Source of the DNA: Saprospiraceae bacterium UBA7687
Lineage (GTDB): Bacteria; Bacteroidota; Bacteroidia; Chitinophagales; Saprospiraceae
Assembly (NCBI GenBank): GCA_002482845.1
Contig: DLGT01000024.1
Location: 1 to 64,000 of the forward strand
Length of the DNA stretch: 64,000 nt
Direction: 5' to 3'
Under the pieces are notes generated by a model. The model was not told where the DNA came from, did no database searches, and saw only the letters and a list, made by a program, of their open reading frames with translations. Position numbers and translations under genes: made by a program. Below, piece after piece: positions 54,675 through 62,509 of the stretch (its first letter is position 1; each line of letters starts with the position of its first letter).

Positions 54675-55784
54675 ATGTCATTTAAAACACGGTTGGCTTC
54701 GTCAGTTCCTATGCTTCTGTCCATGTATGTGGGCATTTGGCTAGGTTGTATCATTCCGTCACATGTCGATAGTGAAGTAGTAAATTACACGGTAATAGGT
54801 ATATTTTTGATGATCTTGTTGAGTTCAGCAAGTTTAGTTTTTTTTACAAATGTCTGGTCAAATCGCCTAGTATTCTATCTCATCATAGGCTTAAATTTGG
54901 TAGCAGTCGCAATGACTTTTGTTTTCCAGCATGTTGCAATCTTACTTTTTGCAGGGCTGGCCCAAGGTTTATTGGCAGGTATATTGTTAAAACGATTAGT
55001 AACAAATCGTATGAATTCGTCTAATTTATTTGCTAATGTTGCCATAGGTATAGCTTTGTCTGGCATTGTCATTCACACCAATTTTTTGGTTGCCGGTAAT
55101 GTCCTTGCTATTGCTGTTATGGCTGTCTTAGTGCTAATTTTAGTATTGTCAGAAATAGAAGGTTCTGAATTTACTGTTGAAAACAGAAATGAATCAGCAC
55201 TTCCCAACCTTTTTAAAGGAAGTCTTTTGTTGTTCTCAGGGGTACTCATTGCTTTAATAATTAGTTTTGTACTGTGGTCGATGATATTGAAAGATGATAG
55301 TCAAAACTTATTTCATAGACTAGCATTTTTTATTGTTTTTGCTATGGTATTTATGTTTACAAAATACATTTCGTACTTTATTCAAAAACTTTCTAATGTA
55401 GGATGGTTATTTTGTCTTACAATTTTACTTACATTAAGCTTAGGATTGTTTTACACTTTTAGTTTTCCTATACTATTTATACTTGGGTTTGCTTTTTCTG
55501 TAGCTTATTTATTCAGTTTGTTAAGCGAAATTTATGGGTTCAGGTTAAGTAACAAATATGTAGGCGTTGTATTAATGGGTACAGCTTTACTAAACATGAT
55601 ATTCGGTCTTTTTGTCCAAAACCACATTGAATTTATCATTTCTATAAAAATACCTGAGAATGTACTTGTGCTTTCTGCGAGACAAGCAATAGTAAAAGAG
55701 TTGGCTTCAGGTGGGGCTATTTTGGTAATTTTAGCAGGGATATTGTTTTTGAAAAGACGAATTTGGCTAATAACTAAGGTGTAA
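54675..55784 (+). CDS. Polytopic membrane protein of unknown function
   Basis: A 369-residue protein with about ten or eleven hydrophobic helices and short polar loops, ending FLKRRIWLITKV. There is no MFS loop motif or other signature I recognise; sequence complexity is low in helices (Leu, Ile, Phe, Val). It lies 12 bases after the MFS permease gene and so is likely in the same transcript as the multidomain lipoprotein. Two halves are not clearly similar. A transporter remnant or a new family are both possible. Confidence 0.7.
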   Translation: MSFKTRLASSVPMLLSMYVGIWLGCIIPSHVDSEVVNYTVIGIFLMILLSSASLVFFTNVWSNRLVFYLIIGLNLVAVAMTFVFQHVAILLFAGLAQGLLAGILLKRLVTNRMNSSNLFANVAIGIALSGIVIHTNFLVAGNVLAIAVMAVLVLILVLSEIEGSEFTVENRNESALPNLFKGSLLLFSGVLIALIISFVLWSMILKDDSQNLFHRLAFFIVFAMVFMFTKYISYFIQKLSNVGWLFCLTILLTLSLGLFYTFSFPILFILGFAFSVAYLFSLLSEIYGFRLSNKYVGVVLMGTALLNMIFGLFVQNHIEFIISIKIPENVLVLSARQAIVKELASGGAILVILAGILFLKRRIWLITKV

Positions 55785-55892
55785 AAACTTATAAAATGCC
55801 ATCAAGTGTTCTGTTTTTGTTGAAAAAGAAGGGAAGAAAAGGGTGTAACTAAGAAAAAGTAATAATTTTTATAAAAAAAATCCATAAAAACC

Positions 55893-55922
55893 TTGCAATT
55901 TATTAAAAAGTCATACTTTTGC
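55893..55922 (+). promoter_or_regulatory. Promoter of rpsU (TTG-N18-TAnnTTTGC)
   Basis: TTG at 55893-55895 and TACTTTTGC at 55914-55922 with 18 bases between fit the Bacteroidota -33/-7 pattern. The start codon lies 38 bases downstream. Confidence 0.6.
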
Positions 55923-55960
55923 GTTCCTTTTAATAAAATAGGTTAAAACAAAAATATTTT

Positions 55961-56155
55961 ATGCTGATTATCAACATCAAAGACGACGAATCGATCGACA
56001 GAGCACTGAAGAGATACAAAAGAAAATTTCAGTCAGTAGGTCTGGTAAAAGAATTAAGAAGTAGAAAACACTTTACTAAGCCATCTGTAGTAAGAAGAAA
56101 TGAAATTCTTTCTGCTGCATACAGACAGGTGAAGTTCGGTAACCAAGGAGAATAA
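55961..56155 (+). CDS. rpsU: 30S ribosomal protein bS21
   Basis: A 64-residue basic protein with the bS21 features: DDESIDRALKRYKRKFQ and VKELRSRKHFTKPSVVRRNE, Arg/Lys-rich throughout. In Bacteroidota bS21 has been linked to the sequestered anti-Shine-Dalgarno sequence on the ribosome. Length is within family range. It is a one-gene unit with its own promoter and terminator; no dnaG or rpoD follows, unlike in E. coli. Confidence 0.95.
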   Translation: MLIINIKDDESIDRALKRYKRKFQSVGLVKELRSRKHFTKPSVVRRNEILSAAYRQVKFGNQGE

Positions 56156-56178
56156 TATCTTTTTATATAATATAATAT

Positions 56179-56215
56179 AAAAGGGTTTGTCTATTAAGAT
56201 AAACCCTTTTTGTGT
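56179..56215 (+). terminator. Rho-independent terminator after rpsU
   Basis: The left arm AAAAGGGTTTGTCT (56179-56192) pairs with AGATAAACCCTTTT (56197-56210) with one G-U pair and an ATTA loop, followed by T residues. Confidence 0.88.
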
Positions 56216-56288
56216 TTTATTTAACCTAGTATTTCTATAAAAACCATCTTATTTTTCTTTTCAATTGTAGCTAATGAGAATTTTGCTT

Positions 56289-56786
56289 TTAATAATAATT
56301 TATTTTGATGGACTTCTTTAGAACTACTAATTCTTCTTTGTAATCAAACTGCAGTTCTTCATGTAAATATGGAATGAGTTTCTCAATTTTTTCTACTTGT
56401 TTGGCATAAATACTATTTGCCATTTTATTTGAGCCTGACGCTAATCCTTGGGTTTGCATTAACTTGCATAAATGAACCAACAACTCAGCTTCAGTCTCTT
56501 TTGCGCCCGTATATTTGGCATATTTTGTAATGAATTTTAAGGCTTTTCTAAGACTTCTCTTCACTTGATATGGAGGTAAGTATTTTATATCTTTTAATAA
56601 TTCTGATACATCTTCTCTTAAGTCAGCTATATATCCAGACAAATTATCTTCGTCAAAAAGAAGGTAAGAAATGAGTTCTTTATTTTCAGTTTTTGATTTA
56701 ATAACTCTCAGTAGTAGAGACAAAACCCTTTGCGGCGAACTAGTTTCCAATTCTTTTTTTATCTGATGCAACGTTGCTGCTTTCAT
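56289..56786 (-). CDS. Hypothetical helical protein, 165 residues
   Basis: No recognised family. The product is Leu/Lys/Glu-rich and predicted mainly alpha-helical, with amphipathic stretches such as LREDVSELLKDIKYL and KQVEKIEKLIPYLHEEL. No signal peptide or transmembrane helix is seen; it should be cytoplasmic. It is transcribed towards rpsU. The ATG at 56786 gives a full-length helix start. The consistent codon use supports a real gene. Confidence 0.7.
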   Translation of the reverse strand: MKAATLHQIKKELETSSPQRVLSLLLRVIKSKTENKELISYLLFDEDNLSGYIADLREDVSELLKDIKYLPPYQVKRSLRKALKFITKYAKYTGAKETEAELLVHLCKLMQTQGLASGSNKMANSIYAKQVEKIEKLIPYLHEELQFDYKEELVVLKKSIKINYY

Positions 56787-57043
56787 ACTATCTATGATTT
56801 ATTGTCTTGGATTGATGGACAAAAATACTACTTGTATCATCTTTTGACACATTTTATAAGGAAAGAATATTTGGTAAATAATGTAAACAACTGAGCACTT
56901 CAAATGGCTTTTTTGCCTAAAAGTTCAATTTTATTACTATTTTAACTCAAAAGAGTTACTTTTTTTTGGAAACGACGTATAAAATGAAATAATTTTACAA
57001 TTATTACTAAGTAAATAATATACTTTTACACCAAATTTTAAAA

Positions 57044-58105
57044 GTGTCCTTTTTAAAGAATAAAGTTTTATTTGGTATTGCTTTTTTGATACTTCTTAAT
57101 ATAACATTTGCTTTCGTACAAGAAAATCAAGTTGGGTCATATTATGCCCATAATTCAATACTTAGTCCTATCAAAGGAGTTACAGTAGTAGCGCCTCCCA
57201 AGCCACTTAATACAAAATCTTTGTTGCCACTTGCAAATATCCAAGCTGAATGGGTAGCATTTGTACCATATGGATTTAGTAGAAAAGGAAGTCCATCCGT
57301 TTCGTTTAATTTAGATAGACAATGGTGGGGAGAAAGAAGTGAAGGCATAGAAAGTTCAATCATAACTGCGAGAGAAGTTGGTCTAAATGTAATGCTAAAA
57401 CCACAAGTCTACATTGGTGGTGGATGGGTAGGAGATATGGATTTTGAGTCAGAGTCAGATTGGAAAAAATGGGAAGAAAATTATGCGGCTTATATCAAAG
57501 AATTTGCACGCATCGCAGCAAAACATAATGTTGAAATGTTTTGTATTGGAACAGAATACAATGTTGCCGTAAAAAAGCGATCAAGTTTCTGGAAGCAACT
57601 TATAAAGGATGTGAGACAAACATACAAAGGGCAATTAATCTATTCTGCAAATTGGGACAACTATCAAGATGTGCCATTTTGGGATGATCTTGATTATATA
57701 GGTATTAGCAGTTATTTCCCGCTTTCAGATGCACAAAATCCAACAATAAATCTCCTTTACAAAGAGTGGAAACCGATCAAAAAAACTTTAAAAAGCTTTT
57801 CACGTAAGCATAATAAAAAAATTATTTTTACGGAATACGGATATTTATCTGTAGACGGTTGCGCTGGAAAAACATGGGAGTTAGAAAAAAACATACATTC
57901 CCTCACCATCAATCACCAAGCACAATGCAATGCTTATGACGCTCTATGGTCAAGTTTCATAGAAGAAGATTTTTGGGGAGGCGGATTTCTATGGAAGTGG
58001 TTTCCAGATAATATGGGCCATGAAGGTTACTTCGAAAAAGATTATACCCCACAGGAAAAACCTGCAGAAAAGGTCTTAAAAAAATGGTTTAATACAAGTA
58101 AATAA
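57044..58105 (+). CDS. Glycoside hydrolase, GH113-like TIM-barrel
   Basis: A 353-residue exported hydrolase-like protein. It starts with GTG at 57044; residues 1-24 form a signal peptide (LFGIAFLILLNITFAF). TIM-barrel features match the GH113/GTA-like group: QAEWVAFVPYGF, NVMLKPQVYIGGGW, FCIGTEYN with probable acid/base Glu near 168, ISSYFPL, and FTEYGYLSVDGCAGKTW with probable nucleophile Glu near 266. GH113 enzymes characterised so far act on beta-mannans, but the substrate is inference here. panC follows 10 bases later, without clear functional link. Confidence 0.82.
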   Translation: MSFLKNKVLFGIAFLILLNITFAFVQENQVGSYYAHNSILSPIKGVTVVAPPKPLNTKSLLPLANIQAEWVAFVPYGFSRKGSPSVSFNLDRQWWGERSEGIESSIITAREVGLNVMLKPQVYIGGGWVGDMDFESESDWKKWEENYAAYIKEFARIAAKHNVEMFCIGTEYNVAVKKRSSFWKQLIKDVRQTYKGQLIYSANWDNYQDVPFWDDLDYIGISSYFPLSDAQNPTINLLYKEWKPIKKTLKSFSRKHNKKIIFTEYGYLSVDGCAGKTWELEKNIHSLTINHQAQCNAYDALWSSFIEEDFWGGGFLWKWFPDNMGHEGYFEKDYTPQEKPAEKVLKKWFNTSK

Positions 58106-58115
58106 TTGGTCAGTC

Positions 58116-58967
58116 ATGATTCGTGTCATTCAGAGTGCAAAAGAACTATCAGATGTTGTAATTTTTAATCGTGACAAGGGTTATTCCATAGGATTTGTAC
58201 CCACGATGGGTGCGCTTCACGAAGGACATATCACACTTGCTAAAAAGAGTAAAAGAGAAAATGACATAACCATCGTTTCTATCTTTGTCAATCCTACTCA
58301 GTTTAATGACAAAAAGGACTTAGATAAATACACTAGAGATCTAGATGGTGACATCTTAAAACTTATACCCACAGATATTGATATCGTTTTTGCACCCACA
58401 GCAGCAGAAGTCTATCCCGATGGCGAACAAGCAGGACAAGAAATAGATTTAGCCGGCCTTGATACCTATATGGAAGGAAAGTTCAGACCAGGACATTTCA
58501 GAGGAGTTGCACAAGTCGTAAAAAGATTGCTAGACATCGTCATGCCAGATAAATTGTACATGGGACAAAAAGATTTCCAACAGTTTACCATCATTGACCA
58601 CATGATAAAGACTTTAGGTATTAAGACCACTTTGGTCGTTTGCCCTACTATACGAGAAGAAAATAGCTTAGCTATGAGTTCTAGAAACGAAAGACTTACC
58701 AAGGAGACAAGAGCAAAAGCAGGCATCATCTACAAAACACTTCAGACCATAAAACGCAATAAGTCCAAAAAATCTATCGCTGAATTGACAGAAAATGGAT
58801 TAAAAAAACTCAGTATCCATCCTTTCGAACCAGAATATCTGACAATAGTAGATGGTTACAAACTGACACCCGTGACGGATATAAATGCTTCAGATTACGT
58901 AGTAGCGTGTGTAGCAGTGTGGGCTGATGGCGTACGACTGATAGATAATATTATTGTGAAGAAGTAG
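58116..58967 (+). CDS. panC: Pantothenate synthetase
   Basis: Joins pantoate and beta-alanine with ATP to form pantothenate (vitamin B5), the last step of its synthesis. 283 residues, the usual length. The ATP-binding motif PTMGALHEGH (about 29-38) holds the HIGH-like pair; GHFRGVAQVVKRL, MGQKDFQQFTII and AMSSRN match the family (KMSKS-like SSRN). No panB or panD is seen in the window. The start codon lies 10 bases after the GH113-like gene, so joint transcription is likely. Confidence 0.97.
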   Translation: MIRVIQSAKELSDVVIFNRDKGYSIGFVPTMGALHEGHITLAKKSKRENDITIVSIFVNPTQFNDKKDLDKYTRDLDGDILKLIPTDIDIVFAPTAAEVYPDGEQAGQEIDLAGLDTYMEGKFRPGHFRGVAQVVKRLLDIVMPDKLYMGQKDFQQFTIIDHMIKTLGIKTTLVVCPTIREENSLAMSSRNERLTKETRAKAGIIYKTLQTIKRNKSKKSIAELTENGLKKLSIHPFEPEYLTIVDGYKLTPVTDINASDYVVACVAVWADGVRLIDNIIVKK

Positions 58968-59002
58968 GGAAGTAATAGTTTCGTCACCTAATTCTCATTC
59001 GT

Positions 59003-59038
59003 TTGTTATTATCCCCAAAAAAATACTCGTACCTTTGA
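59003..59038 (+). promoter_or_regulatory. Possible promoter of the ccm genes
   Basis: TTG at 59003-59005 and TACCTTTGA at 59030-59038 with a 24-base spacer, slightly longer than the usual 17-23. It lies 16 bases before ccmB. Confidence 0.35.
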
Positions 59039-59054
59039 CCCGAATATTAGGGTA

Positions 59055-59711
59055 ATGAACATCACTAAAGTCAAAGATATTTTTATCAAAGAATTGTCGA
59101 TCGAATTTCGACAAAAATTTGCTTTGGGTGGAATATTTCTATTTGCGACTACAGTAGTGTTCATCGTATATAAGTCTTTCAATAATATCAACCCTAGAGA
59201 GTGGACAATCCTCATATGGATCATCATGCTTTTTGCAGGATTAAATGCCATCGTTAAAAGTTTTCTTCAAGAAAAAAAAGAAACCTATCTCTACTACTAC
59301 ACCTTATTTGATCCCATTGACCTTATAGTAGCCAAACTGCTCTACAATTTCATGTTTTTATGTGTCTTATTTCTGATCATATTGGGTGTGATGTTTATAT
59401 TTACAGGTTTTCCGGTCAAAGATTATGGCCTTTTTTTTATGGGGTCAGGACTTGGGATATTCGGTATTTCGATCGTTTTTACATTTGTGTCCGTGATATC
59501 TGCGGCAGATTCTGGCAGTAGCACTATGATGTCAATCTTGGCTTTGCCATTGGTATTACCGATTGTGCTGCTTTTATTAAAAATAACGACGGTAAGTGTT
59601 AGATTGCTAGTTGATACTGCAATAATGGACGATGTAATGATGTTAATAGGAGTAGATTTTATTTTATTAGGAGCCATGTTATTACTTTTCCCTGGTTTAT
59701 GGAGAAGTTGA
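59055..59711 (+). CDS. ccmB: Heme exporter protein B, cytochrome c maturation
   Basis: A membrane component of the CcmAB ABC-type unit in system I cytochrome c maturation. 218 residues, six hydrophobic helices. The N-terminus KDIFIKELSIEFRQKFALGG is the CcmB opening with the cytoplasmic coupling segment; LFDPIDLIVAKLLYN is also typical. No ccmA ATPase gene is adjacent, so the ATPase lies elsewhere. It precedes ccsA by 28 bases. The multidomain lipoprotein at 49.7 kb contains a c-type heme motif that needs such machinery. Confidence 0.93.
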   Translation: MNITKVKDIFIKELSIEFRQKFALGGIFLFATTVVFIVYKSFNNINPREWTILIWIIMLFAGLNAIVKSFLQEKKETYLYYYTLFDPIDLIVAKLLYNFMFLCVLFLIILGVMFIFTGFPVKDYGLFFMGSGLGIFGISIVFTFVSVISAADSGSSTMMSILALPLVLPIVLLLLKITTVSVRLLVDTAIMDDVMMLIGVDFILLGAMLLLFPGLWRS

Positions 59712-59739
59712 TTGTAATCAAAAAATAATAATTAAATAG

Positions 59740-60792
59740 ATGAACGGATTTTGGTGGAAAATAGGAGGCGCGTTGATCTTTTTGTACGTGTTGATAGGTG
59801 GCTTAGTCATTCCCATTAAACCTGGTATCACCTCAGTCACGCCAAGTAATGCAAAAAGTGGAGAAGAAATGTCCTTTAATGTAGTCGGGTATAATACCCA
59901 TTTTCTAGCAGCTACCAAGGTGAGAGCATGGTTAAAACTTGACTCTATCCATGCAATCTCAGCAAAAGAAATCCAAAAAATTACCGAAAACGAAGCAAAG
60001 TTTACATTTAGCATACCTGCTAATTTTCCTGTAAAAGAAGCGGTCCAACCACTTTCCCTTATTGTGGATAATGATGTAGATGGTGTTTTTGTACAACCTA
60101 ATGCAATTTTTGCGACAGTAGCAGATTCGTCGACAATATCTGGTGAAGCATGGAAGTCTTCAGGCATAGGCCAATTTAGTGTGGTAAAAGGTATCAAATT
60201 TCCATACCGCAATATTCTGAATGAGACCATTCGAAATACATTTTTCCATATTGCGTTGTGGTTTGCCATGTTTATCTTATTGATAGTAGGTGTGTATCAC
60301 GCAGTCAGATTTATGAACACAGGTGACATGATCCACGATATCAAATCTGCATCTTTCAATAAAATAGGAATTATGTATGGTGTATTTGGGTTGATAACTG
60401 GTTCAGTATGGGCAAAGTTTACGTGGGATACTTTCTGGACTTCTGATGTTAAACTCAATATGACAGCTATAGCCATGCTTATTTACCTTGCTTATTTGGT
60501 GCTACGTGGCTCTTCGTCCGACCACGATCGTAGGGCCAAACTCTCGGCATCCTACAGTATTTTTGCCTTTGTGGCACTTATACCATTGGTCTTTATTATA
60601 CCACGTATGACCGACAGTTTACATCCTGGCAATGGTGGAAATCCAGCCTTAGGTGGTGAAGATCTAGACAATACGCTTAGATTGTTTTTTTATCCATCTA
60701 TCATAGCAATGGCACTTCTAGGAACATGGATGTCGCAATTATTGATAAGGTACGAAAAGTTAAAGGAAAAAGTATTATTGAAAAACCAATAA
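59740..60792 (+). CDS. CcmC/CcsA-like cytochrome c biogenesis protein with an extra periplasmic domain
   Basis: A 350-residue member of the heme-handling CcmC/CcsA family, larger than usual CcmC (about 220-250). TM1 is at about 6-24. Residues about 25-165 are a soluble insert starting KPGITSVTPSNAKSGEEMSFNVVGYNTHF, which resembles an IPT/TIG Ig-like domain. The remaining helices start near 165, with HIALWFAMF and the Trp-rich loop SVWAKFTWDTFW near 221 matching the WWD heme-handling motif. It lies between ccmB and the ccmD-like gene (10 bases), fixing its role in cytochrome c maturation. The function of the insert is unknown. Confidence 0.88.
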   Translation: MNGFWWKIGGALIFLYVLIGGLVIPIKPGITSVTPSNAKSGEEMSFNVVGYNTHFLAATKVRAWLKLDSIHAISAKEIQKITENEAKFTFSIPANFPVKEAVQPLSLIVDNDVDGVFVQPNAIFATVADSSTISGEAWKSSGIGQFSVVKGIKFPYRNILNETIRNTFFHIALWFAMFILLIVGVYHAVRFMNTGDMIHDIKSASFNKIGIMYGVFGLITGSVWAKFTWDTFWTSDVKLNMTAIAMLIYLAYLVLRGSSSDHDRRAKLSASYSIFAFVALIPLVFIIPRMTDSLHPGNGGNPALGGEDLDNTLRLFFYPSIIAMALLGTWMSQLLIRYEKLKEKVLLKNQ

Positions 60793-60802
60793 AGAAATAT
60801 TT

Positions 60803-61015
60803 ATGAAGAAGTTTTTATCTTTGACTTTTATTAGTCTGTGTGCAGTCTTGCCTCTAATGGCTCAAGGAGATTCATTAGACTTCCTAAGGAGTACAGGCAA
60901 AATTTATTCTGTAGTCATAGTGATTGCAGTTATTTTCATAGGAATAACCATTTTATTATATCGTTTAGATCGTAAACTAACCAAATTAGAAAATCAAATT
61001 AAAAATGAGCAGTAA
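60803..61015 (+). CDS. CcmD-family small membrane protein
   Basis: A 70-residue protein with an N-terminal signal/anchor (ending PLMAQ), a second hydrophobic helix at about 35-52 and a charged tail (YRLDRKLTKLENQIKNEQ), the form of CcmD-like proteins that stabilise CcmC-heme-CcmE complexes. It follows ccmB-ccsA directly and overlaps the dehydrogenase gene by 11 bases, so the last gene is translated from the same mRNA. Confidence 0.87.
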   Translation: MKKFLSLTFISLCAVLPLMAQGDSLDFLRSTGKIYSVVIVIAVIFIGITILLYRLDRKLTKLENQIKNEQ

Positions 61016-62423
61016 ACAAGCAAAATTTTTTGAAAGTGTGCAGAGCAACTTCGATCGGGCTGCAGCACACACAGACATTCATCCTGGATTGTTACAACAA
61101 ATCAAGGTTTGTAATGCTATTTACCAAATGAATTTCCCTGTGAAAATAGGCGATTCATATCAGGTGATAGAAGCATATAGGGTGCAACATTCACACCATA
61201 GACTACCTACTAAAGGTGGTATCAGGTTCAGCCACTTGGTAGATCAAGAAGAAGTCATGGCACTAGCGGCATTGATGACTTACAAGTGTGCTATCGTAGA
61301 TGTACCTTTCGGAGGTGCAAAAGGTGGTGTGAAGATTAGCCCAAGAGCATACTCAGCTGAAGAACTCGAACGTATCACGAGAAGGTATACGGTAGAGCTG
61401 ATCCGTAAGAATTTCATAGGACCTAGTATCGATGTACCAGCACCAGATTATGGTACAGGAGAGCGAGAAATGGCTTGGATTCTAGATACTTACCAAACAT
61501 TCAAAGGTGGTGAGATAGATGCAGCAGGTTGTGTTACAGGTAAACCAGTACGTCAAAATGGTATCAGCGGACGTACAGAGGCTACTGGTAGAGGCGTTTA
61601 TTATGCAATAAGAGAAGTGTATAATGATGACTCACAACTCAAAAGAATAGGTGCAACAAAAGGAATAGCTGGAAAGACAATGGTCATTCAAGGTATGGGA
61701 AATGTAGGTTCGTACACAGGTCTTATATCTCAACAAGAAGGCGATGTGAAAATCATAGGTCTATCTGAAATGGAAGGTACCGTCTACAGCGAAAAAGGAA
61801 TCGATATGCAAGCAGCATTAGATTATAGAAAAGCTCATGGTACAATTCTGGGTATGCCGGGCACAGTCACTTTAAACGATAGAGGAGATTGGGTAGGTAT
61901 AGAATGTGATATTTTGGTCCCAGCGGCTTTAGAATCTGTAATCACAGAAGAAAATGCTGGTCGCGTAAAAGCAAAAGTAATCGCAGAAGCTGCAAATGGC
62001 CCGATAACAGCTGGTGCAGCAGATATTATTATCAAAAATGGCGGTGTTATCATTCCTGATATGTATTGTAATGCAGGAGGTGTTACTGTTTCATATTTTG
62101 AATGGTTAAAAAATCTTTCTCACATGAGATTTGGTCGAATGGATAAAAGATTTAATCATAATACATATTTAAATATTGTATCTACTTTTGAAAACCTGAC
62201 AGGTAAATCAATTAGCGAAAAAGAAAAACAATTTATCACACGAGGTGCAGAAGAAGTAGATTTAGTTCGCTCAGGATTAGAAGAAACCATGATCAATTCT
62301 TATCACCAAATCATGGAAGTTTACCATTCTTATCCAAAAGTAGACAACCTTAGAGATGCTGCCTTTATTTGCGCATTAAATAAAGTAGCAGGAGATTATA
62401 TGACATTGGGCGTATTCCCATAA
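61005..62423 (+). CDS. Glu/Leu/Phe/Val dehydrogenase (glutamate dehydrogenase)
   Basis: A 472-residue amino acid dehydrogenase that interconverts glutamate and 2-oxoglutarate with NAD(P). PTKGGIRFS is near 66-74, and LMTYKCAIVDVPFGGAKGG, holding the catalytic-site lysine region, is near 92. The Rossmann motif GMGNVGSYTG is near 230, and the late EAANGPITAGA is a GDH hallmark. The length and motifs favour glutamate over leucine dehydrogenase. The coenzyme is not decided. The terminator downstream serves both flanking genes. Confidence 0.93.
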   Translation: MSSKQAKFFESVQSNFDRAAAHTDIHPGLLQQIKVCNAIYQMNFPVKIGDSYQVIEAYRVQHSHHRLPTKGGIRFSHLVDQEEVMALAALMTYKCAIVDVPFGGAKGGVKISPRAYSAEELERITRRYTVELIRKNFIGPSIDVPAPDYGTGEREMAWILDTYQTFKGGEIDAAGCVTGKPVRQNGISGRTEATGRGVYYAIREVYNDDSQLKRIGATKGIAGKTMVIQGMGNVGSYTGLISQQEGDVKIIGLSEMEGTVYSEKGIDMQAALDYRKAHGTILGMPGTVTLNDRGDWVGIECDILVPAALESVITEENAGRVKAKVIAEAANGPITAGAADIIIKNGGVIIPDMYCNAGGVTVSYFEWLKNLSHMRFGRMDKRFNHNTYLNIVSTFENLTGKSISEKEKQFITRGAEEVDLVRSGLEETMINSYHQIMEVYHSYPKVDNLRDAAFICALNKVAGDYMTLGVFP

Positions 62424-62458
62424 TTGTTTATTTTCATTTTAGCCACCACATAATAATA

Positions 62459-62500
62459 AGAAAGGCGATAAATCATTACGATGGATCGCCTTTCTGTTTT
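62459..62500. terminator. Bidirectional terminator between convergent genes
   Basis: AGAAAGGCGAT (62459-62469) pairs perfectly with ATCGCCTTTCT (62485-62495) over a 15-base loop, followed by GTTTTT. It lies between the dehydrogenase gene and the minus-strand T9SS gene. Confidence 0.85.
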
Positions 62501-62509
62501 TATGAAATG

